The translations under genes were made by a program, and so were the position numbers. A stretch of DNA of 64,000 nt, from positions 317,985-381,984 of the forward strand of contig NZ_SNZH01000004.1 of NCBI RefSeq assembly GCF_004363655.1, written 5' to 3'. Under the pieces are notes generated by a model. It made no database searches and was not told where the DNA came from. It saw nothing but the letters and a program-made list of their open reading frames with translations. This DNA is from Tahibacter aquaticus (GTDB taxonomy: Bacteria; Pseudomonadota; Gammaproteobacteria; Xanthomonadales; Rhodanobacteraceae). This document shows positions 1 to 8,639 of the stretch, in pieces; the stretch's first letter is position 1, and each line of letters opens with the position of its first letter.

Positions 1-24
1 CTGGCGCTGACCCCACAGGACTCT

Positions 25-56
25 GCGGCCGCCGGCCCGCCGGCGACGGCGGCCGC
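25..56. repeat. GC-rich inverted repeat downstream of the AP2-like gene
   Basis: Perfect 10-bp arms GCGGCCGCCG (25-34) and CGGCGGCCGC (47-56) enclose a 12-base loop. It sits 7 bp beyond the stop of the minus-strand gene ending at 63, so it could fold at the 3' end of that transcript. There is no T-tract, so a role as intrinsic terminator is doubtful. Confidence 0.4.
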
Positions 57-62
57 CGCGGC

Positions 63-872
63 TCAGCCCTGTGCCGCGCGGCTGCCGCCGGGGCGGGACA
101 GCGGCCGGGCCGTGGCATATACCCGCGCCACGCCGGCATGGTGTGCATGATGGCCGCGCAGCTCGCTTTCCCAGGCCCGGCGTGCCTTGACGGCCATGGC
201 GAATGCGCCCTGTTCGCCATGCGTCAGCACGCCGAAGGTGCGCTGTGTCATCTTGCCGCCCAGCCCTTTGGGCTTGCGTGCTATCCATTGCCGGTACTGG
301 CAGACCGAACCGTCCTTGCGCACGCGCACGGTCAGGCTGACCGACACGCCGGAAACTCCCGAGGTATTCGTCGCCAGCCTTCGCGCCGCCAGATCGCGCT
401 TGGACGCGGTGCGGTGGCGCGCGACCGTGAGATCGCGCCACTCCTGCGCAGCGCGCAAGGCGGCCTTGCTGCTGCCGAAGTCCGACACGCGGAAACGCCG
501 CAGGTAGTCGCGCCCGGCGCGATGCACACTCACCTGCCAGGCAATCGGCGCGCCGGCCTTGGCGCCGTTCGCGCGCGCCGAGTGGGCGTACTTCGGTGCA
601 ATGCCGTACATCGCCTCGGTCTTGCGGTAGTGCACGCCGGCGCGCGTACGTGCGGCCTTGATCTGGCGCGCATTCAAGCCGGCGTAGGCGCGCTTCCAGC
701 GTGCGATGGTGGCAGCACTGACGCCGTAGCGCTTGGCAATGGCTTTCTGCGTAGCCGACGCCTGGGTGCGCTTGCCGGCGGCCAGCGCATCGCTGACTGC
801 CTGGCGCACGATCGAACTGGGTATCGACCGGCGGATTTCGACAACAACCGCGCTGTTTTGCGCCATGACCAT
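63..872 (-). CDS. Putative DNA-binding protein: HTH plus AP2-like repeats
   Basis: Basic protein of 269 residues from the ATG at 872; a TTG at 926 would add 18. Residues about 38-66 look like a helix-turn-helix (QKAIAKRYGVSAATIARWKR). Two later segments, about 108-152 (W-x-V-x-V-x-R ... FGSSKAALRAAQEW) and 168-236 (NTSGVSGVS ... FG ... A-x-KARRAWE), have the three-strand-plus-helix pattern of AP2-type DNA-binding domains. In bacteria AP2 domains usually occur in homing endonucleases and integrases; no nuclease or recombinase motif is visible here. The role is therefore probably DNA binding only. Both possible starts have only a weak AGG upstream. It stands alone, in the same direction as the next genes. 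The AP2 assignment is by eye. Confidence 0.6.
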   Translation of the reverse strand: MVMAQNSAVVVEIRRSIPSSIVRQAVSDALAAGKRTQASATQKAIAKRYGVSAATIARWKRAYAGLNARQIKAARTRAGVHYRKTEAMYGIAPKYAHSARANGAKAGAPIAWQVSVHRAGRDYLRRFRVSDFGSSKAALRAAQEWRDLTVARHRTASKRDLAARRLATNTSGVSGVSVSLTVRVRKDGSVCQYRQWIARKPKGLGGKMTQRTFGVLTHGEQGAFAMAVKARRAWESELRGHHAHHAGVARVYATARPLSRPGGSRAAQG

Positions 873-1287
873 GGTCTGCCTGGCCTCGAAGGATACATTT
901 TCCCGGACGGGCCGCCGTTCGGGCAATAGACCTGGCCTGCGGCAGATCGCCAGCTGCTTGCGGCAGCGTTCGCTGTTCGCTGATCAGTTCGCCAGGCTCT
1001 GGTTCGGCCAGTCAAGCGCCGAACGCGAACCGCAGGCCGTTTCGTACGCCACGTGGCGATGGGCGTCAAGCGCAGGTGTGCGCTGAGCACGGAATTGCCC
1101 CGGCGCACGGGCGCGGTTTCATGCCATCGCGGCAGACGACCGCCCGCCGCCGGCGCTGCACGGGCGGCGGCTTGGTCAGCGGCCGCGCTTGCACACCTGA
1201 ATGCGCAAAGCCGCGTCCCGGCCGGCGGAGAAACGTCCGCAACAAGCCCCGCGATCACGCGGGGCGTGTTGCCAGCGCCATGCGCGA
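873..1287. other. Intergenic region, no gene recognised
   Basis: About 415 bp between two minus-strand genes. Open frames on both strands are typical of GC-rich noncoding DNA and resemble nothing known. It should hold the promoter of the AP2-like gene. The only structure I see is the hairpin at 1246-1265. Confidence 0.5.
1246..1265 (-). terminator. Hairpin after lipoprotein gene, possible terminator
   Basis: Arms GCCCCGCG (1246-1253) and CGCGGGGC (1258-1265) with a 4-base loop, starting 22 bp beyond the stop at 1288. Read on the minus strand it is followed by TTGTTG, which is a poor T-tract. Confidence 0.4.
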
Positions 1288-1905
1288 CTACTGCAACGCC
1301 TTGACGATGCGCGGATCGGAGAACCAGCTTTCCATCTTGCGCTTGTAGGCGTCGAGGATGACGCCGCGGCCGATATTGTCGTTGCCCTTGAAGTCGGCCG
1401 AGCCCAGTTCATTGCCACCGCCATCGAACACCCGGATCACCACGTCGAAGAGCAGGCTGGTATTCATGAACGTATCGCTCTTCCATTCGTTCAGCACCAC
1501 GAAGACCGAACGCTCCGCGCCCTTGGCAACCAGCTTTTCCTTGGCCGCCCGCGTGCTATCGCTGCTGGCGATGGAAACGCTGCTCGCAGTGAAGCCGCGC
1601 GCCGACAGTGCCGACGACAGCGAAGCATTGATGTCGTCGGCCAGCGGCGCGCCGCTGACGGTGTTGACGTTGAACGGATTGCCGTAGCCGCCGCGCATCA
1701 GGCCGACGAAGGTGGGGGTCTTGTCGCCCGAGACGATATACGGCCGCTGGTCCGACGTGCCTACCGCGACCGACAGCGTGCCTTGGGGCTCGATATCGGG
1801 AACCGTGGTGCTGTAGGCGATTTTGCGTCCGTAGGCGCAGGCGCTCAGCAGAACGGCGGCGCACAGCAGCAGCGCCCAGCGCAGCAGGCGGGTGGTAGTC
1901 GTCAT
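1288..1905 (-). CDS. Small lipoprotein of unknown function
   Basis: 205-residue protein with a lipoprotein signal peptide: a basic start, a hydrophobic core and the lipobox LSAC with the lipidated cysteine at residue 23. The mature part is a single soluble domain with a central stretch (about 145-165, VFVVLNEWKSDTFMNTSLLF) of alternating hydrophobic residues. It is probably anchored in the outer membrane. The start is backed by AGGGGA 8 bases upstream. The function is not recognised; it could be a YajG-like or adhesion-related envelope lipoprotein, but I cannot support that. Confidence 0.75.
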   Translation of the reverse strand: MTTTTRLLRWALLLCAAVLLSACAYGRKIAYSTTVPDIEPQGTLSVAVGTSDQRPYIVSGDKTPTFVGLMRGGYGNPFNVNTVSGAPLADDINASLSSALSARGFTASSVSIASSDSTRAAKEKLVAKGAERSVFVVLNEWKSDTFMNTSLLFDVVIRVFDGGGNELGSADFKGNDNIGRGVILDAYKRKMESWFSDPRIVKALQ

Positions 1906-1980
1906 GCAAGTTTTCCCCTGATTTCAAAAAACACGTCCGGTCGGGCGTGCCGGCATATTTTTGCAAACCTTCCATTACGA

Positions 1981-3468
1981 CTACAACGCGCGCGGATACC
2001 GGCTGGCAACTCGCCGCCGGGTTGCGCGACGGCGCAGGGCATACAAGCCGAGCATGACGATACCGATGCCGAGCATCCCCGCCGCGCGCGGCCCCAGCAC
2101 AGGAACGGGCATCGGCGGCGCCAGCGGCGCACCGCTCAGACGTGCGGAATAGATCAGCCAGCGGCCACCCAGCAGCGGCTCGTCGGCCCGGTGGCGCCAG
2201 CTGAATGCGACGGCGGAACCGTCTTCCGACAGACTGATATCGGAGACATGGTATTGATGCGGTTCGCCCAGCGCGGCCGATACATTGACGATATCGCCGG
2301 TGGCGCGATCTTTCACATACACCGCAGGGTAAGGCTGCGGCGTCGCCGTCAGGTTGCGGGCACGGCTATAGAAAGCGACATAGCGGCCATTGCCACTGAC
2401 CACGCTGTTGAAGCTGGCGTTGTCGGGCGCCTGGCCCGCATGACCGGTGGAGATCAGCTCGAACCGGCGCGTGGCCAGATCGACTACGTAGGCATCGAGA
2501 AAATCCGGCGCACCGCCGGGCACCAGTTCTTCGCTGTCTGCCGTGATCGCCAGATAGCGCCCATCCCCGCTGAATTGGGCACTGCCCCATTGATAGTAGG
2601 CGCGCGCAAATTCTCCACCGTGATACGGCACGCTGATGCGCTGCGTGGTCTGGTTCTGGCGATCGCGCAGCAGCAGCTGGCTGTCGCCGGTCGGATTGGC
2701 CGGCCCCAGATCGCTCGCGCCCGACAGAAATGCGATGTAGCGGCCATCGGGGGAAATGCTCGGCGCGTAGGCATCGAACGCGCTGGCACCGCCGTCGGGC
2801 CTGACGTTGATGCGCTCCAGCGATCCGCTCTGCCAGTTGCGCAGGTAGAGCTGGTTGGGCTGGGAGAACGGCAGTGGTGGGTCGGCCATCAGGTCTGTCG
2901 ATGCGTCAAACGCCACCAGGCTGCGGGCAAACGCGACATCGAGCAGACGCGCGCCGTAACGCGGTGGCGCTGCGCCGCGTGGATCGCGCGCGATCAGCTG
3001 GGTGGTACTGGCCGCAAGATCACGCAGGAATACGTGGCTGGGAAACACGTCGGCCGGGCCGCCGATCGGACGCGGCGGCACATCGGGATGCAGGCGTGTC
3101 GATGAACTGAAGACGACCTGGTTGCCGTCGGCAGAAACAAAGCCACGGTCGCCGCCACCGCTCTCGGGCCGGTTCTGGCTGTCGATGCTGACCCGCGTGA
3201 CGATGCCGGTGCTGCGATCCCGCCGGTATGTGTTGTAGGTGCCGGCGAACTGGCCCGGCACCAGGTCGCGTGCGATACAGGTAAACACCAGATAGCGCGC
3301 CGTGGCGGAAAGCTGCGGAAGGCCGCAGGGGCCTTCAGACGGCCCGCCAAGGTAACTGACGGTTTCCCGTTGCGGCACTGTCGCCTGCAATGCCGCTACG
3401 GCAGTCGACCCCAGGCACAACAAGACGGCGCAGGTGCCGCGCATCGACAAGGACATTCGCTGAGGCAT
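1981..3468 (-). CDS. Secreted beta-propeller (PD40/TolB-like) protein with C-terminal sorting-like tail
   Basis: 495 residues from the ATG at 3468, chosen because a clear signal peptide follows it (MSLSMRGTCAVLLCLGS, cleavage near AVA-A). The body repeats a motif of the kind S-x-DGRYIAF-x-S ... L-x-RDRQ about once per 50 residues, typical of PD40/TolB-like propeller blades. The last 30 residues run VPVLG, a hydrophobic helix, then LRRR and further arginines. This is the layout of IPTL/PEP-CTERM-type sorting signals, with VPVLG in place of IPTL. The protein is likely exported and then either held by the tail or processed there. A second propeller protein lies at 8640-11183. No binding partner is evident. 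No good Shine-Dalgarno is visible, so the start could shift by a few codons. Confidence 0.7.
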   Translation of the reverse strand: MPQRMSLSMRGTCAVLLCLGSTAVAALQATVPQRETVSYLGGPSEGPCGLPQLSATARYLVFTCIARDLVPGQFAGTYNTYRRDRSTGIVTRVSIDSQNRPESGGGDRGFVSADGNQVVFSSSTRLHPDVPPRPIGGPADVFPSHVFLRDLAASTTQLIARDPRGAAPPRYGARLLDVAFARSLVAFDASTDLMADPPLPFSQPNQLYLRNWQSGSLERINVRPDGGASAFDAYAPSISPDGRYIAFLSGASDLGPANPTGDSQLLLRDRQNQTTQRISVPYHGGEFARAYYQWGSAQFSGDGRYLAITADSEELVPGGAPDFLDAYVVDLATRRFELISTGHAGQAPDNASFNSVVSGNGRYVAFYSRARNLTATPQPYPAVYVKDRATGDIVNVSAALGEPHQYHVSDISLSEDGSAVAFSWRHRADEPLLGGRWLIYSARLSGAPLAPPMPVPVLGPRAAGMLGIGIVMLGLYALRRRATRRRVASRYPRAL

Positions 3469-3654
3469 CGCAGGCTTAAACCAGTGTGAGCGGCAGGAGA
3501 TGTTTTTGCCCGGACGCGACGTCGTGCCGGCACGGATGCGGTGCCGGGCGTCCCCTGAATCGCTCGCGGCGGGCTTCACCTATGCTGCCGCATGCTGGTC
3601 GCGCACATGTTCGGAAGATGTTAGGCGGCGCGACGGCGCGTACGGTGGTAGCGC

Positions 3655-3690
3655 CCGCATCCCCGCCCGGCATGCGGGACGGGGATGCGG
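3655..3690 (-). terminator. Long hairpin after the amidohydrolase gene
   Basis: Arms CCGCATCCCCG (3655-3665) and CGGGGATGCGG (3680-3690) are perfect complements, with further partial pairing inside. It begins 43 bp beyond the stop at 3733. There is no T-tract, so it may stabilise the 3' end rather than terminate transcription. Confidence 0.4.
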
Positions 3691-3732
3691 CGGCGCAAGG
3701 AGCGAGGACGGTTTATCGGCCGGCGATGCCGG

Positions 3733-5775
3733 CTAGTTTCCCGGCGTCTGCTCCGGCCAGTTCGTCGTCGGTGCCGCATTCATGAAGCGCCGGCCCTGGC
3801 TGTAGGTGCCGACGATCTGGATGGTGCTGAGCTGGTCGACGTTGTCCTGCATGCTGAGCGGATTGGCCGACAGCATCACGATGTCAGCGAACTTGTTCAC
3901 TTCCAGCGTGCCGCGGGTGGCTTCCATGCCATATTGCCAGGCCGCGTTGACGGTATAGGCCTGTACGGCCTGGGCGATGCTGATGGTCTGGTTGCCGGTG
4001 CCGCTGCTGGACACCATGGTAGGCGGGCAGTTCGCCGGATTGGTATTCGGATACCAGCTCGGCTGCTGCGCGTAGCGCCGCGCCGCGGCCCAGATGGCGA
4101 ACAGCGGCGCTGGCGGCGTGACCGGGCTGTCGGTATGCAAGGTGAAGTTGACGCCGGATTTCGCCGCCGTGGCGACGGGATACATGTTCACCGTATCGGG
4201 CGCGCCGATGATCTGCTGGCACTCCGGCAGGCCCCAGTAGTACACATTGGGCAAAAGGAAACTTACGGTGACCTGCTGTGGGTTGATCGCGGCGAGCTGG
4301 CTGGGGGTGATCATGGGTGCGTGCACGACCACGTCGCGCGTGCCCGCCGGCGGCGGGGGAGCGGCAGCCAGCGCCGCCAGTGCCGCGGTCGTGGCGGCAT
4401 CGCCGTTCTGGTGGATCAGCATCGGAAAGCCGGCCTGGTGCGCGTTGGTAAGGCGCGTCGTCATTTCGGACTGGGTGACATCGGGCAGGCCGGTATACGG
4501 CTGCTGGAAGATATTGGGGTCGGTGAAAGGGTTGTACAGGTTCAGATAGCTCTCGCTGAGCCAGGCGGTAAAGCCCTGCGGCGAGCCGTCGGCAAAGGTC
4601 TTGACCGCGGCCACGTTGAGCAGCGGGTTTTTACCGAACAGCACGCGCCCTGCCCTGGCAGCGTTGATTGTCTTGGTGTAGTCGCTGCTGGTGGCATCGT
4701 AGGCAACGATGGCCATGGTCAGCGGATAGGCTGCCTGTTCGGCCGGCGTATCGAGCGCCGAGAAGTACAAGGCCATCAGGCTCGCCGCGGCGGCGCCTTC
4801 CTGCGCCACCGTATAACCATGCTGGGCGTAGATGGTGGCCGCTTTCTGGATCAGGGAAGCGCCCAGGCCCTTGTTGGCGTCGAGTATCTTGGTCTGGAAG
4901 AAACTGATCGCGTACAGGGCCAGGTCTTCGTCGAGCTGGCCCAGGTTGGCCAGCTGGGTTTCCTGGGTCGGGTTGGTCGTCGGCTGGTAGCAGCCGGAAA
5001 TCGCGCCAGGCGTGCCGCAGATATTCAGCAGCGTCAGCGCCGGCGTGTTGACGTAAGCGATATGGCCGGACTGGCTGGCCACCATGATCGGCACCTGGTT
5101 CGAAATCGCATTGAGCTGGGCCAGGGCCTGGCCGTTCTCGAATGTCGTGCACTGGAACGACACGCCGCTGCTGCAGCCGCTGCTTTTGCCCAGGCGCGCC
5201 GGATCGTAGTTGAAGGCGAGTACGTAAGGCGTCAGGCTGGATGGATCGACCTGCGACAGCGCGGTGGTCAGGCGTGCGTTGACGTCGTCCTGGGTCTGTA
5301 CCGGAATAAAGCACACTTGCGGATTGGTCGGCTCGGTACAGGCCTTGCTGCCGGGCAGCGGCTTGAACAGCAGGTTGGCGCCGGACACGTCGGTCCAGTG
5401 CGCCGTGTCGCTGTAGAAGCCGACCGCCGACATATGCGAATGCGGATCGATGAAACCGGGCAGCAGGGTCGTGCCGGCTGGTGGCGTATAGCTGACGGTA
5501 TTCGGGCCGACCAGGGCCTGCATGGCTGCCGTCGTGCCTATCGCCGTGATCTTGCCGCCGGTGATCGCCAGCGCTTCGGCCGTGGCCGCTGCCGGCGCGG
5601 CGGCCAGGGTGACGATATTCGTATTGATGATGATGGTATCGGGCGGCGTGGTGCTCGCCGCCGCAGGCCTGGCGCTACGCGGTGACGGCTGCGAGGCACA
5701 GGCGGCAAGGCACACCGCCGCTGCGGCAAAAACAGCGACAAAAGCAGGCGACGAACGGAATTTCTGCATACGCAT
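3733..5775 (-). CDS. Lipoprotein amidohydrolase (amidohydrolase 3 / YtcJ-like)
   Basis: 680 residues from the ATG at 5775, which has GAGGAG 6 bases upstream. The signal peptide ends in the lipobox LAAC (Cys26). The metal-dependent amidohydrolase core begins about residue 48, and the first metal motif GFIDPHSH supplies His112 and His114. Later features fit the family: LIHQNGDA in the middle, FTLHTDSPV with the probable catalytic aspartate, and a closing segment ending GTLEVNKFADIVMLSANP. Family members hydrolyse C-N bonds in amides or cyclic ureides; the substrate cannot be read from sequence. Several cysteines outside the lipobox suggest disulfides and fit a periplasmic or surface location. 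It is a single-gene unit between a propeller gene and an acyl-CoA dehydrogenase gene. Confidence 0.85.
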   Translation of the reverse strand: MRMQKFRSSPAFVAVFAAAAVCLAACASQPSPRSARPAAASTTPPDTIIINTNIVTLAAAPAAATAEALAITGGKITAIGTTAAMQALVGPNTVSYTPPAGTTLLPGFIDPHSHMSAVGFYSDTAHWTDVSGANLLFKPLPGSKACTEPTNPQVCFIPVQTQDDVNARLTTALSQVDPSSLTPYVLAFNYDPARLGKSSGCSSGVSFQCTTFENGQALAQLNAISNQVPIMVASQSGHIAYVNTPALTLLNICGTPGAISGCYQPTTNPTQETQLANLGQLDEDLALYAISFFQTKILDANKGLGASLIQKAATIYAQHGYTVAQEGAAAASLMALYFSALDTPAEQAAYPLTMAIVAYDATSSDYTKTINAARAGRVLFGKNPLLNVAAVKTFADGSPQGFTAWLSESYLNLYNPFTDPNIFQQPYTGLPDVTQSEMTTRLTNAHQAGFPMLIHQNGDAATTAALAALAAAPPPPAGTRDVVVHAPMITPSQLAAINPQQVTVSFLLPNVYYWGLPECQQIIGAPDTVNMYPVATAAKSGVNFTLHTDSPVTPPAPLFAIWAAARRYAQQPSWYPNTNPANCPPTMVSSSGTGNQTISIAQAVQAYTVNAAWQYGMEATRGTLEVNKFADIVMLSANPLSMQDNVDQLSTIQIVGTYSQGRRFMNAAPTTNWPEQTPGN

Positions 5776-5998
5776 AGCCAACTCCTCTGCGGACCAAAGG
5801 CGGCGCGCTGCCGACAGGGCGACCGGGGGTCGCCCCCACGCCGGGCATGAATTCGAAGCACTGAAACAGACAGCCGCTACGCTCCCCGCAAGACCGACTG
5901 CGTCGTTTGGGAAAATAGCAAAGGGCTACAAGCGGCGGAATGCGCAAAACCCTCAGAAAGAGGCGTTGTTGTCCCTACTGCTGTGGGTGTGTCGCGGG

Positions 5999-6025
5999 CG
6001 CCCGCGCAGGTCCGCTGCGCGGGCG
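5999..6025 (-). terminator. GC-rich hairpin after the acyl-CoA dehydrogenase gene
   Basis: Perfect 11-bp arms CGCCCGCGCAG (5999-6009) and CTGCGCGGGCG (6015-6025) with a 5-base loop, 36 bp beyond the stop at 6061. No T-tract follows on the minus strand. It may end the transcript or be a dispersed palindrome. Confidence 0.4.
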
Positions 6026-6060
6026 GGATGGCACCGGCCAGTGCCGGCGCGGCACAGGCT

Positions 6061-7836
6061 TCAGATCACATCCCAGCCGACCGCGCCCTTTTCCAGCACC
6101 GCGCTGGCCAGTGCTTCGATCGCCTTGTCCTCGTTGATCGTCATGCCGCGCACATTGCGCATCAGGCGGCGGCGCGCCTGGCGCGTGAAGATTTCGGCGA
6201 TGCCGATCGCATTGTGCTGTTCCGCGTGGTTTTCCCGCACAAGGCTGTCGGCGCGCGACAGCACGCACAGGCCGACGAACAGGTCGATGGCCATGTCGGC
6301 GATACGCTTCTGTGCGTGCTGCTGGTCGGCGATGGCCTTGCCGAACTGGCGCAGCAGGCCATCGGCGGCCTTGCTCAGCTCGACCACGTACTTCTCGTAG
6401 GTGGCCGCCGCCTTGCGCAGGCTGGGATGCAGTTCGCGCAGGATCTTGTCGGTGCCGTAGCCGGTGGTTTCGCTGGCCTTGCGCCGCACGTAGGTGCTGA
6501 GCACGCCGAAGCCCTTGATCGGATCGTTGAAAATATTACCGACCGCGGATTTGAGTTCGCCCAGGTTGGCGCCGACGTCCTTCAGGCCCGACAGGGCGAT
6601 ATACAGGCGCAGGATTTCGTTGGTGCCTTCGAAGATGGACAGGATGCGTGTGTCGCGGGTGATCTGCTCATACGGAAACTCGCGCATGAAACCGTTGCCG
6701 CCGGCGATCTGCAGGGCCTCGTAGCTGGCGCGCTGCACGGCTTCGCTGGCGAATACCTTGCTGATGGCAGCTTCGGTGGAATAGTCGGTACAGCCCGAAT
6801 CGATGTAGTGCGCGACCATCCAGACCGCGCTTTCGGCGGCGAAGCAGTCGATGCTCATTTGTGCAATTTTCTCCCGCACCAGGCCGAACTCGGCGATGGG
6901 ACGGCCGAACTGCTTTCTGTCCTTGGCCTGGGCACAGGCGAGCCTGATCAGTGTCTTCATGCCGCCGACGGCGCCGCCGCCCAGGCCGGTGCGGCCGTTG
7001 TTGAGGATGGCCATGGCCACCTTGAAGCCCTTGCCCACCTCGCCGAGCACGTTCTCCGCCGCCACGCGCACGTCGCTGAAGGCGACGGTGGTGGTGCTGG
7101 AGGCGCGTATGCCCATCTTGTCTTCGTGCGGGCCGTGGCTGACGCCTTGCTGGCCGGCCTCGACGATGAACGCGGTCATCTTGCCTTCGGGCGTATCGGT
7201 CTTGGCGAATACGGTATAGAAGCCGGCAATGCCGCCGTTGGTGATCCAGATCTTCTCGCCATTGAGCAGCCAGCTGCCGTCGTCGCCGCGCGTGGCCTTG
7301 GTGCGGACCGAAGCAGCGTCGGAGCCAGCACCGGATTCGGTCAGGCAGAATGCCGCGATGATTTCGCCGCTGGCCAGCCTGGGCAGGTATCTGGCTTTCT
7401 GCGCGTCGCTGCCGAACAGCAGCAGGCCCTTCATGCCGATGGAACTGTGCGCGCCGATAGTCAGCGATACCGACGAATCGTGCGAACTGGTCTGCGCCAG
7501 CACGCGCGCGTAGGCGGCATTGGAAAGCCCGAGACCGCCGAATTCCTCGGGAATGATCAGGCCGAACAGGCCCATGTCGCGCAGCGCCTGGATGAACTCC
7601 GGCGGCTGCTCGGCATTGCGGTCGTAATGCGCCAGATCTGCATGCTTCGGCGCGAGAAAATCGTCCAGCGCGTCGACCATGGCGCCGAGCATGTCGCGGT
7701 CGCGCTCGCGCATTTTGGGATAAGGAAACAAATTCTCTTCGACGATCTCGCCGAAGAACAGGTTCTTGGCGACGCTCAGGTCGCGGCGCAGGGTATCGGC
7801 GGCAGCGCTGACGGCGGGGATGGCCGGGGTTTCCAT
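6061..7836 (-). CDS. Acyl-CoA dehydrogenase (long/very-long-chain type)
   Basis: 591-residue flavoenzyme that would oxidise acyl-CoA to trans-2-enoyl-CoA in fatty acid beta-oxidation. The start at 7836 has AAGGAG 6 bases upstream. Residues about 80-410 are the acyl-CoA dehydrogenase core: CLTESGAGSD (164-173) and the IWITNGG flavin-binding stretch (196-202), DRKQFGRPI (306-314), and IFEGTNEIL with the catalytic glutamate at 403. A C-terminal helical extension of about 170 residues resembles that of very-long-chain enzymes (VLCAD/ACAD9), whereas short-chain enzymes end near residue 380. It is probably cytoplasmic or peripheral on the inner membrane. No electron-transfer flavoprotein genes are adjacent. 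Exact chain-length preference is not determinable. Confidence 0.9.
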   Translation of the reverse strand: METPAIPAVSAAADTLRRDLSVAKNLFFGEIVEENLFPYPKMRERDRDMLGAMVDALDDFLAPKHADLAHYDRNAEQPPEFIQALRDMGLFGLIIPEEFGGLGLSNAAYARVLAQTSSHDSSVSLTIGAHSSIGMKGLLLFGSDAQKARYLPRLASGEIIAAFCLTESGAGSDAASVRTKATRGDDGSWLLNGEKIWITNGGIAGFYTVFAKTDTPEGKMTAFIVEAGQQGVSHGPHEDKMGIRASSTTTVAFSDVRVAAENVLGEVGKGFKVAMAILNNGRTGLGGGAVGGMKTLIRLACAQAKDRKQFGRPIAEFGLVREKIAQMSIDCFAAESAVWMVAHYIDSGCTDYSTEAAISKVFASEAVQRASYEALQIAGGNGFMREFPYEQITRDTRILSIFEGTNEILRLYIALSGLKDVGANLGELKSAVGNIFNDPIKGFGVLSTYVRRKASETTGYGTDKILRELHPSLRKAAATYEKYVVELSKAADGLLRQFGKAIADQQHAQKRIADMAIDLFVGLCVLSRADSLVRENHAEQHNAIGIAEIFTRQARRRLMRNVRGMTINEDKAIEALASAVLEKGAVGWDVI

Positions 7837-8219
7837 GGCAGGCTCCTTTGAGCAGTGCAATGGCCCAGTGTGGTATTGCCGCGTTGAAGCACGCAAGCAG
7901 ATTAATGGGTTGAAGGCTTGATTCGGATACGTCCTGCCGGAGTGTTGCACTGCGGCATTGCGTACAGCCGGCGTGGAGCGGCTGTCGGGCACGTTTTCGC
8001 CGCAGCCGCACAGAGGGGATTCGCGCAGTCGGCTCCACGGTCTGTTGCCGCTGCAACCAGGCGGCAGCAAGTACCGCCGGCAGCCGCGCAGGTCGTATGC
8101 CGCAGCGATGGCAGATCGTCAGACGCATGCTCACGGCGGGTGCTCATTTTCGGGACGGCAACTGAGCAGGGCGTTGCAGATGAGACAGCAGCGCCGCGAC
8201 TACAGATCTCGGAGGCAGG

Positions 8220-8417
8220 ATGAAGCGGATCGAGCCGACGGCACAGGCTGGGCTCTTTGCGCTGGACTTTGTCATCGCCCTGTTTGCCTTGATGCTCGGC
8301 ATGCCGGCGCTGATAGCGCTCGTCGTGCTGGGCGACGGACTGGCTAGGCTGGTGAACGCTTGCCTGCCTTTCCGTGCGCCGGACACTCGCGCCAAACAGG
8401 GGACGCGCGATGAATGA
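8220..8417 (+). CDS. Possible small membrane protein
   Basis: A 65-residue frame preceded by GGAGG four bases before its ATG, which is the main reason to list it. Residues about 11-44 are strongly hydrophobic (LFALDFVIALFALMLGMPAL and onward), enough for one long or two short membrane helices, and the tail is basic. About three quarters of its codons end in G or C, in line with real genes here but also with chance in GC-rich DNA. Its stop overlaps an ATG of another open frame that does not look like a protein. No family is recognised. Confidence 0.3.
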   Translation: MKRIEPTAQAGLFALDFVIALFALMLGMPALIALVVLGDGLARLVNACLPFRAPDTRAKQGTRDE

Positions 8418-8598
8418 TGCGATGCGTTGCGTGGCCGACCGGAAGGCGGCCATCACGATTTCGCTGCCGCCGGCAGAGAATGGTGCGCCGGCAACGGCGG
8501 AACATATCGACACGCCCCGCGTTCGCAGCATCCACTACGCTTCTTTCGCCGCGCTTTCCACCTTACAACTACGCAGCGCAGCAGTTGCAGCGAACTGC

Positions 8599-8629
8599 AG
8601 CGTGCATCGGCCTGTGCCTGATGCACGCT
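8599..8629 (-). terminator. Hairpin after the second propeller gene
   Basis: Perfect 10-bp arms AGCGTGCATC (8599-8608) and GATGCACGCT (8620-8629) with an 11-base loop, starting 11 bp past the stop at 8640. It lacks a T-tract, so it is a terminator or 3'-end stabiliser by position only. Confidence 0.45.
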
Positions 8630-8639
8630 ACGGCGTTTC

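Larger units (their letters stand above)
7837..8639. other. Long intergenic region with one possible small gene
   Basis: About 800 bp between the acyl-CoA dehydrogenase start and the end of the second propeller gene. It should contain the dehydrogenase promoter. The only candidate gene is a 65-codon plus-strand frame at 8220-8417; a terminator-like hairpin lies at 8599-8629. Other frames, including a 209-codon minus-strand one, show no recognisable protein features. Confidence 0.5.

Noticed and set aside
7902..8531. 209-codon minus-strand frame in the 800-bp gap
   Set aside because: No ribosome-binding site, no domain, skewed composition; overlaps a more plausible small frame and a hairpin.
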